From: Pseudoxanthomonas sacheonensis
GTDB taxonomy: Bacteria; Pseudomonadota; Gammaproteobacteria; Xanthomonadales; Xanthomonadaceae
Direction: 5' to 3'
Length of the DNA: 64,000 nucleotides
Assembly (NCBI RefSeq): GCF_010093305.1
Contig: NZ_PDWS01000001.1
Location: 124,001-188,000 of the forward strand
The notes beneath the pieces are model-generated. The model worked only from the letters and a program-made list of their open reading frames with translations. It did not search any database and was not told where the DNA came from. The translations under genes and the position numbers were made by a program. Shown piece after piece: positions 53,494 through 61,900 of the stretch; within the stretch, counting starts at the first letter, position 1, and each line of letters starts with the position of its first letter.

Positions 53494-53526
53494 GAAGGCT
53501 CCCTGCTAGGGGAGCCTTCATTTTTT
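53494..53526 (+). terminator. Rho-independent terminator between TonB receptor and GH27 genes
   Basis: GAAGGCTCCC (53494-53503) pairs perfectly with GGGAGCCTTC (53510-53519) around loop TGCTAG, then A and six T residues. It lies 36 bp after the receptor stop and only 24 bp before the GH27 start codon, so it would either end receptor transcription or attenuate readthrough into GH27. Confidence 0.85.
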
Positions 53527-53550
53527 CCGGATTCCTGCAGAGGCCAGAAA

Positions 53551-55395
53551 ATGTTCCGAAAGATGCTGTCCGCAGCGATGGTGGCCGCGATCTCCGCGTC
53601 GTTCTCCGTCCACGCGCAAACCGCCCAGCTCCAACCCAGCGGAAAGTTCTCCGTGTACGGCGGCGAGGCGGCGGCCACTCCGCCGATGGGGTGGAACCCA
53701 TGGAACGCTTTCCGTACCGAAGTGGACGAGGGCAAGATCATGGCCAACGCCGACAAGATCAAGCGCTCCGGTCTGGCCGCCGCCGGTTACCGCTACATCA
53801 ACCTCGACGATGGCTGGTGGCTGAAGCGCGGCGCCGATGGACGGATGATCATCCGCACTTCGATCTTTCCAAGCGCCGCCGTCGGCCCCGACGGCCAGAC
53901 CAGCTTCCGGCCGTTGACCGATCGGCTGCATGCGATGGGTTTCAAGGCGGGCATCTATACCGATTCGGGCAAGAACAGCTGCTCGCAGCGCTGGGATCCG
54001 CAGAGTCCCAACCTGCCCGAGGGATCGGTGCTGGAACGCGAGATCGGACTCGATGGCTACGAATACCAGGACCTGCGCCTGTACTTCCAGGAGTGGGGCT
54101 TCGACTACGTGAAAGTGGATGCCTGCGGACTGGCCGACTACGGGCGCGACAACGAAAGCGTGGTCGCCGGGCGGTACGAGGAATTCAAGCCGCAGTTCAC
54201 CCGCGGACAACCCGGCAGCTCCGACCTGGACGGCGTGGAAACGCGCTATGCCAGGATCGGCCGGCTGTTGAAGGAACTCAATCCGGACGCCGACCCGGTA
54301 CTGGCCATCTGTGTTTGGGGCGAGGCCGATTCGCGCCGCTGGGGCGGCATGCACGGCAATCTCTGGCGTACCAGCGCCGACATCGAGCCGAAGTGGGAAA
54401 GCCTGCTGCACAACTTCGACAGCGCCGCCAAACGCGAAATGTACGCAGGCCCCGGACGCTGGAACGATCCCGACATGCTGGCCATCGGCCTGGGCGATTT
54501 CGACGGCAATCACCTGATCGAAGCGAAGACGCATTTCTCGCTGTGGTCGATTCTGTCGGCACCGCTGCTGATGGGCTTCGATCTGAACAAGGCGCCGCAA
54601 CCGATCCTCGAGATCCTGCTCAACCAGGAAGTGATCGCGGTCAATCAGGATCGTGCCGGCAACCAGGGCGCGATCGTGCACGACGACGGCAAAGTGCAGG
54701 TGCTGGTGAAAACCCTGGCCGGAAGCGGAGAGCGGGCCGTGGCCGTTTTCAACCGGGGCACGGAAAAATCCGAAGTCGCAGTGACCTGGCGGCAATTGAA
54801 ACTGGAGCCCGGCAGCCACGCCAGCGTGCGCGACCTGTGGGCGCATGGCGATCTTGCGCCGGCAGTGGACGTGCTGCGGGTCTCCGTCGCTCCGCGCGAA
54901 ACACGCATGCTCAAGCTCGTCGGCAAGCCACTGGCGGGCAAAGGCGCTTTCCTTAGCGAGATGACCGGACGCATCAACGCCGCCGTCGACGGTACCCGCG
55001 CGGTCAACCCGGACGTGACCGCGGCCTCGGGCGGTCCGCGCGCCGACCTCACGCCACAAGGCAAGGCCATCAGTCTGGCGGGACAGCCGCAGCCTTACGG
55101 CATCGGCATCCAGGCGAACTCGCGGCTGGAGATCCTGGCACAGCGGCAGTTCACCCGCTTCACGGCGGTGGCGGGCGTGGACGACAGTTCTGCCGATGCC
55201 GGCGGCAAGGTGGTGTTCCGCGTCTATGGAGACCGCAGGCTGCTGTTCGAAAGCGCGCCGCTGAAGCGTGGCGCTGCGCCGGCCGCTATCGATGTGGAGG
55301 TATCGGGCGTGGATGTCCTGGAGCTGACCGCCGAAAGCGGCAGAAGCGGGGAGGGTTCCCTGGTGACGGCATGGGGCGGCGCGCGGTTCGACTGA
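53551..55395 (+). CDS. GH27 alpha-galactosidase / alpha-N-acetylgalactosaminidase with C-terminal NPCBM domain
   Basis: 614 residues. A signal peptide (ending SFSVHAQ) precedes a GH27 TIM barrel: PPMGWNPWNAF, YRYINLDDGWW, nucleophile Asp190 in FDYVKVDACG, and RWNDPDML with Asp306/Asp308, the latter at the acid/base position. A beta-sandwich follows, then from about residue 470 an NPCBM-type carbohydrate-binding module (FLSEMTGRINAAVDG to end). At Cys254-Val255-Trp256 the glutamate that binds the galactose 2-OH in alpha-galactosidases (CEW) is Val. This fits a bulkier 2-substituent such as N-acetyl. The gene sits 24 bp behind a terminator, so it may have its own weak promoter. Confidence 0.9.
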   Translation: MFRKMLSAAMVAAISASFSVHAQTAQLQPSGKFSVYGGEAAATPPMGWNPWNAFRTEVDEGKIMANADKIKRSGLAAAGYRYINLDDGWWLKRGADGRMIIRTSIFPSAAVGPDGQTSFRPLTDRLHAMGFKAGIYTDSGKNSCSQRWDPQSPNLPEGSVLEREIGLDGYEYQDLRLYFQEWGFDYVKVDACGLADYGRDNESVVAGRYEEFKPQFTRGQPGSSDLDGVETRYARIGRLLKELNPDADPVLAICVWGEADSRRWGGMHGNLWRTSADIEPKWESLLHNFDSAAKREMYAGPGRWNDPDMLAIGLGDFDGNHLIEAKTHFSLWSILSAPLLMGFDLNKAPQPILEILLNQEVIAVNQDRAGNQGAIVHDDGKVQVLVKTLAGSGERAVAVFNRGTEKSEVAVTWRQLKLEPGSHASVRDLWAHGDLAPAVDVLRVSVAPRETRMLKLVGKPLAGKGAFLSEMTGRINAAVDGTRAVNPDVTAASGGPRADLTPQGKAISLAGQPQPYGIGIQANSRLEILAQRQFTRFTAVAGVDDSSADAGGKVVFRVYGDRRLLFESAPLKRGAAPAAIDVEVSGVDVLELTAESGRSGEGSLVTAWGGARFD

Positions 55396-55942
55396 TGCCA
55401 GGACGTCGCCGAGGGGGTCCGCAGTCCGCATACGCGGCATTTCCGGGAAAACGTTTTCGGCGAGCTTCGCGGAAGTGGCAGCCGTCATGTATTTCAGGGC
55501 GTAACAGGGATTCCGTTCGTCGGTTGAAAGATGCCGATTATCTATTGTGAAACTAATAACAAATCAGCTGAGCCAGCCCTCGCTCATGCGACAACTTCAC
55601 CTGGCTGAATGCTCTAACCCATTGCCATAGCTGGTTTTTTCTGAAAATTGGGAGCCGCCGTCGGTATGGCGAGCATGCGTTTTCGTCTCACACTATGACG
55701 CAATGCGTCACTTTTATTGTGTGAGTCAGTAAACAGCAAAACTGTGACCCAACTACCATTAACGCAAGCGCTACTTGCTGCAACCCCCGTGCCGTGCCGA
55801 CAGGCGATGCCCCGCATCACCGGTCCTGGCTTTGGCCGATGGGGGCGAAAACCAGCTAGCGACCGAGATTGATTTCCGGGGGGTGGGGCACTGCGGTGTC
55901 CGGCGGCCGGTGATCAGAAACACAATGGATTAGGGGATTCAC
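55396..55942. other. 547-bp gene-free leader upstream of the DUF11 giant gene
   Basis: No credible coding frame was found; a 68-codon minus-strand frame at 55614-55820 has no family features. Sites seen: GAAAACGTTTTC at 55447-55458, a perfect palindrome of the LacI-operator shape; a nested pair CTCACAC (55687-55693) / GTGTGAG (55719-55725); and inside it TGACGCAATGCGTCA (55696-55710), palindromic apart from the centre. The composition is lower in G+C than the genes on both sides up to about 55750. No known riboswitch consensus was recognised in the last 200 bases. Confidence 0.55.
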
Positions 55943-58900
55943 GTGGCTGACGCGTCTCGTTGCAATGCGCTTGGTTTCCGGCGCTGGTTCACTCTGTGTG
56001 TTTTCACGCTCGCGGGCGCGCTTATCGGCGCTCCTGCGGCCTGGGCGCAGACGGTTACCAACACGGCTACGGTTACGCCGCCGAGCGGCGTGAGCTGCTC
56101 CGATGCGGCGACCAATCCGACCTGCGTGCGCAGCGCGAGCGATACCGACGATGTAGTCGAGCCGCTGATCAACGTCGCCAAGTCCGCCGTCGGGGTGTCG
56201 GGTCCGAACGCCCTGGGCGTGTACACGGTTTCCTACACGATCACGGTGACCAATTCCGGCGGCGCGGCCGGCACTTACGGGGCATTGACCGATACTCCGG
56301 TTTTTCCCGCCAACACCAACATCACCGGCATCGCCTGGACCACTTCCGGTGCCGGCGCACCCGCCGGCGGCTCGTCGACGATCGACGGTCCTAACCAGTT
56401 GACCGGAACCGGCATAGCGATCGGCGCGGGCGTCACCCATACCTTCGACGTCAGCATCACCTACGTCTACACCGACGCTTCGGCCCCCACTACTTGCGCG
56501 GCCACTCCCACGCCGGGTAGCGGTCTGTACAACAACGCATCGCTGCCCACCGGTCAGGAAACGGACACCAGCGACAACGCCACGTGCGTGAATCCGCCCG
56601 CCGTGCCCGCAGCATCGCTGACCATCGACAAGACGGCGGGCACTCCTTCGGGCAGCACCGCGGGCAGCACCATCGCCTATACCTTCGTGATCACCAACAC
56701 CGGCGCGGTGACGTTGAACGGAATCGCGGTGGTCGATGCGCAACTGGATGCGCCGGCTACCTGCGGCAGCACCACGCTGACTCCGTCCGCGCCCGGCAAC
56801 ACGACCACTTGCACCGGCGTCCACACCATCACCGCAGCGGAAGTCGCCGCCGGATCGGTGAGCAATAGCGCCACCGCCACCGGTTCGACATCCGGCGGAA
56901 TCGCGGTGACCAGCCCGCCGGACACCACGCTCACCACGCTGGTGCCCAGCGTCAATTTCTGCGCCGTCGATTCGGTCTTCAACGTCACCCAGGTCTCCGG
57001 CCGCGGCGAGTTCTATCGCTACACGGTCGGCAGCGGGACGCCCGATGTCCTGGTGCCCGAGCTGACCTTGAATGTCGCCCCCAACCTCAATGCGATGATG
57101 GTGGATCCGGTGAACAACCGGCTGCTGTTCATCAGCTATAGCGGCGGCCAGTCGACGCTGTACGCGTACGATGCTGCGAACGGCGGTTGGTACGCCGCTG
57201 CCGGTCCGATCGCTACGCCCGATTTCCCGCGCGCCGGCATGACCCAGGCGGGCGTTGGCTATCTGGTGGCCGGCAGTGGGGCTAATCCCGCGGTCTGGCG
57301 AGTGACTCCCTCGGGCGCCTTCAATTACTCGCTGGCTTCGTACGGCAACCTGACCTACGACTTCCAGCCCACCAATGCCAGTTCGGGCGATATTGCGTTC
57401 GACGGCGCAGGCTATGGCTGGCTGACCGCTGGCGTGGATCTCTACAGGATCGATTTCAGCACGGCCGCGGTATCGGCCACCCGCCAGCAGCGGCCGCTGC
57501 TCAACGGCGCGCCCAGCACCCTGCAATGGGCCGGCGTGGCCTATGGCAACGACGGTCTGCTGTACGTCGCCACCAACACGGCGCCAAGCAGTTATTACCG
57601 CATCGATCTGAGCACCGGCACGCTGGCGCCGGTAGCGGCTACTGCGGCCAATCAGGCCCGCGATCTCGCTTCGTGCTCGTTCCCCGCTGCGCCCACGCCG
57701 GCACAACTGCAGGTCGAAAAGACCTTGGCCCAGGTGAACGGTTCGGCCTATGTGGCAGGTGCAGCGGTTGCTGCTGGCGACACGCTCACCTATCAGATCG
57801 AGGTCACGCATGTCGGCGGCAGCCTCGCCGCGACTCTGTTCGCGGGCGATGTGGTCGAAACCCTGCCGGCCAACACCACAGCGGTAGCCGCGGGCAACAA
57901 CTTCACCTGCGCCGCGAGCAACTGCACCAACACCAATGCGGTGAACATTCCGGTCGGCGGCAGCGCCACGTTGAACTTCGTTGTGCAGGTCGTTGCTCCA
58001 TTCCCGACCGGCGCCACCGCTTCCATCGTCAACACGGTTGCCGTGGACGGGGTGAGCTGCGCGGCAGTGGGCAACGACTGCGGCGAAACCACGCCGGTTG
58101 CATTGCCCGAACTGGCCATCGCCAAGACCGCAGGTGCGGCGACCACGGCGCTGGGCGCAAGCCCGACGCTGACCGATGCCGGCGACACCATCGCTTACAG
58201 CTTCCTGGTGAGCAACACCGGCAACACGCCGCTGACCGCGGTGGCGGTGATCGACGCGCAGCTCGATGCGGCAGCCACCTGTCCGTCGACCACGCTGGCG
58301 GTCGGCGCGAATATGACCTGCACCGGCACGCATACCATTACGCAGGTCGAAGTGAACGCGGGCGCGGTGAACAACAGCGCCACGGCCACCGGTACACCGC
58401 CCTCGGGCCCGCCGGTGACTTCGCCGCCGTCGACCACGACGACACCGATCACCACGACTTCGGCCCTGACCATCGCCAAGACGGCGGGTACGGCGACCAC
58501 GGCACTGGGTGCGAGCCCGACGCTGACCGATGCCGGCGACACCATCGCTTACAGCTTCCTGGTGAGCAACACCGGCAACACGCCGCTGACCGCGGTGGCG
58601 GTGATCGACGCGCAGCTCGATGCGGCAGCCACCTGTCCGTCGACCACGCTGGCGGTCGGCGCGAATATGACCTGCACCGGCACGCATACCATTACGCAGG
58701 TCGAAGTGAACGCGGGCGCGGTGAACAACAGCGCCACGGCCACCGGTACACCGCCCTCGGGCCCGCCGGTGACTTCGCCGCCGTCGACCACGACGACACC
58801 GATCACCACGACTTCGGCCCTGACCATCGCCAAGACGGCGGGTACGGCGACCACGGCACTGGGTGCGAGCCCGACGCTGACCGATGCCGGCGACACCATC

Positions 58901-61900
58901 GCTTACAGCTTCCTGGTGACCAACACCGGCAACGTGACTTTGACCGGTATTACCGTGACCGATGCAATGCTGGATGCGTCTGCGGTATGCGACGTAACTA
59001 CATTGCTGCCCGGCGCTATCGCCAACTGCACCGGTACCCACACCATCACCCAGGCCGAGGTGAACGCCGGTACGGTGAACAACAGCGCTACGGCGACCGG
59101 TACGCCGCCCGTGGGTCCGCCGGTGACTTCGCCGCCGTCGACCACGACGACGCCGATCACCACCACCTCGACCCTGACCATCGCCAAGACGGCCGGTACG
59201 CCCACTACGGCGCTGGGTACGAGCTCGACGCTGACCGACGCCGGCGACACCATCGCTTACAGCTTCCTGGTGAGCAACACCGGCAACACACCGCTGACGG
59301 CGGTGCTGGTGAACGATGCACAGCTCGACGCGGCAGCTACCTGCCCGTCGACCACGCTGGCGGTCGGAGCGAACATGACCTGCACCGGCACGCACACCAT
59401 TACGCAGGCCGAAGTGAACGCGGGCGCGGTGAACAACAGCGCCACCGTCACCGGGACTCCGCCTTCGGGTCCGCCGGTGACTTCGCCGCCGTCGACCACG
59501 ACGACGCCGATCACCACAGCGCCTGCGCTGACCCTCGTCAAGACGGCAGGCACGCTGTCGGGCAATACGGCTGGCAGCACGCTTGGCTACACCTTCGTGG
59601 TGAACAACACGGGTAATGTCACCCTCAGCGGCATCGTGATCAACGATGCGCAGCTGGATGCGCCGGCGGTATGCGACGTAACCACGCTGCTGCCGGGTGC
59701 TATCGCCACCTGCACCGGCACGCACACGGTCACCCAGGCCGAAGTGAATGCCGGCACGGTGAACAACAGTGCCACGGCTACCGGGACTCCGCCTTCGGGT
59801 CCGCCGGTGGCTTCGCCGCCTTCCACCACCACGACGCCGATCACCACGGCGCCTGCGCTGACTATCGTCAAGACGGCAGGCCCGCCGTCGGGCAACACGG
59901 CCGGCAGCACGATCGGTTACACCTTCGTGGTGACCAACACCGGCAACGTGACCTTGACCGGTATCGTTGTGACCGATGCGATGTTGGATGCACCCGCGGT
60001 ATGCGACGTAACCACGTTGCTGCCCAGCGCCATCGCCACCTGCACCGGCTCGCATACCATCACCCAGGCCGAAGTGAATAACGGCGCGGTGAACAACAGC
60101 GCCACGGCCACCGGCACGCCGCCGTCGGGCCCGCCGGTGACCTCGCCGCCGTCGACCACCACGACGCCGATCGCCTCCAACCCGGCCCTGACCATCGCCA
60201 AGACCGCGGGCGCGCCCTCGGGCAATACGGCCGGTAGCACGATCGGTTACACCTTCGTAGTAACCAACACCGGCAACGTCACTCTCAGCGGCATCGTGAT
60301 CGACGATGCGCTGTTGGACGCGCCGGCGGTGTGCGATGCGACCACGTTGTTGCCGCTTGCTATCGCCACCTGCACGGGCACGCATACGATCACGCAAGCC
60401 GAAGTGAACGCGGGCGCGGTGAACAACAGCGCGACCGCTACCGGCACACCGCCGGTGGGCCCGCCGGTGACCTCGCCGCCGTCGACCACCACGACGCCGA
60501 TCGCCTCCAACCCGGCCCTGACCATCGCCAAGACGGCGGGCACGCCATCGGGCAATACGGCCGGTAGCACGATCGGTTACACCTTCGTAGTAACCAACAC
60601 CGGCAACGTCACTCTCAGCGGCATCGTGATCAATGACGCGCAGCTGGATGCGCCAGCGGTGTGCGATGTAACCACGTTGCTGCCGAGCGCCATCGCCACT
60701 TGCACCGGCACGCACACCATCACGCAGGCCGAAGTGAACGCGGGCGCAGCGAACAACAGCGCCACGGTGACCGGTACGCCGCCGGTGGGTCCGCCGGTGA
60801 CTTCACCGCCGTCCACCACGACCACGCCTATCGCCGCCAACCCGGCCCTGAGCTTGCTCAAGACCGCCGGTGCGCCTTCGGGCAACATCGCCGGCAGCAC
60901 GATCGGCTACACCTTCGTGGCGACCAACACCGGTAACGTGACCTTGACCGGCATCGTGATCGACGATGCGCTGCTGGATGCGCCGGCGGTATGCGACGCG
61001 ACCACGCTGCTGCCGGGCGCTATCGCGACTTGCACCGGCATTCACACCATCACCCAGGCCGAAGTGGCCGCCGGTGTGGTGAACAACACCGCGACCGCCA
61101 CCGGCACTCCGCCTGTGGGTCCGGCCGTACCCAGCAATTCGTCCACCACAAGCACACCCCTGCTGGCAGTCACGGTTTCCAAGATCTCCAATCCGGCCAG
61201 CGGCGAAACCGTGCGACCGGGCGACACCATCAGCTACACGCTGGCGGTAGTCGTGGCCAACGCCGCCACCACCTCGACGCTGACGTTGACCGACACCTTG
61301 AGCGGCGACCAGACGCTCACTGGCCCGCTTCCGGCGAACTGCGCCAGTGGCGCCGGCGGACTGGTGTGCACCCTGGCCGCCGGCACCCAACCCGGCAGTT
61401 ACAGCTTCACCTACAGCACCACGGTGGATGCAGATGCGACCGGCAGGCTGGGCAACAACGTGGTGCCCAGCGGCACCGACAACCCCACCTGCACCAACTG
61501 CAGCACCGAGCACCCGGTTGCCGCCTCGGTGGTGACCGTGGCCAAAACCTCCAACCCAGCATCGGGCGCGGAAGTGGCACCTGGCGACACGGTGACCTAC
61601 ACCGTGACCGTAACCGTGGCCAACTCCATCACCACCGATGCGGTCACCCTGACCGATACGATCAGTGGCGATCAGGTTCTCACCGGTGCGTTGCCGGCGG
61701 GTTGTGCGGCGAGCGGCGGCGGACTGGTGTGCACGCTGGCGGCCGGCGCGTTGCCGGGCAGCTACAGCTTCTCGTATTCCACGCGCGTTGCCGCCGATGC
61801 CACCGGCACTCTCGGCAATGTGGTGGTGCCCAGCGGTGGCGATGGTCCGACCTGCGTCGATTGCAGCACCAGCCATACGGTCGTGGCGACTGCGATCACC

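Noticed and set aside
55614..55820. 68-codon minus-strand frame in the leader before the DUF11 gene
   Set aside because: No motif, no clear ribosome-binding site and no neighbour to pair with; treated as chance.
55770..55942. Possible riboswitch (c-di-GMP or similar) upstream of the giant gene
   Set aside because: The GC-rich bases could fold, but the conserved nucleotides of GEMM, TPP or other known classes were not present.
55856..60715. 1619-codon open frame on the minus strand, and a 1006-codon one at 60803-63823, opposite the DUF11 gene
   Set aside because: The composition is His/Arg/Gly-rich and low complexity with a period following the repeats of the sense gene. This is the expected antisense shadow of a GC-rich repetitive gene; no start signal or family motif was seen.
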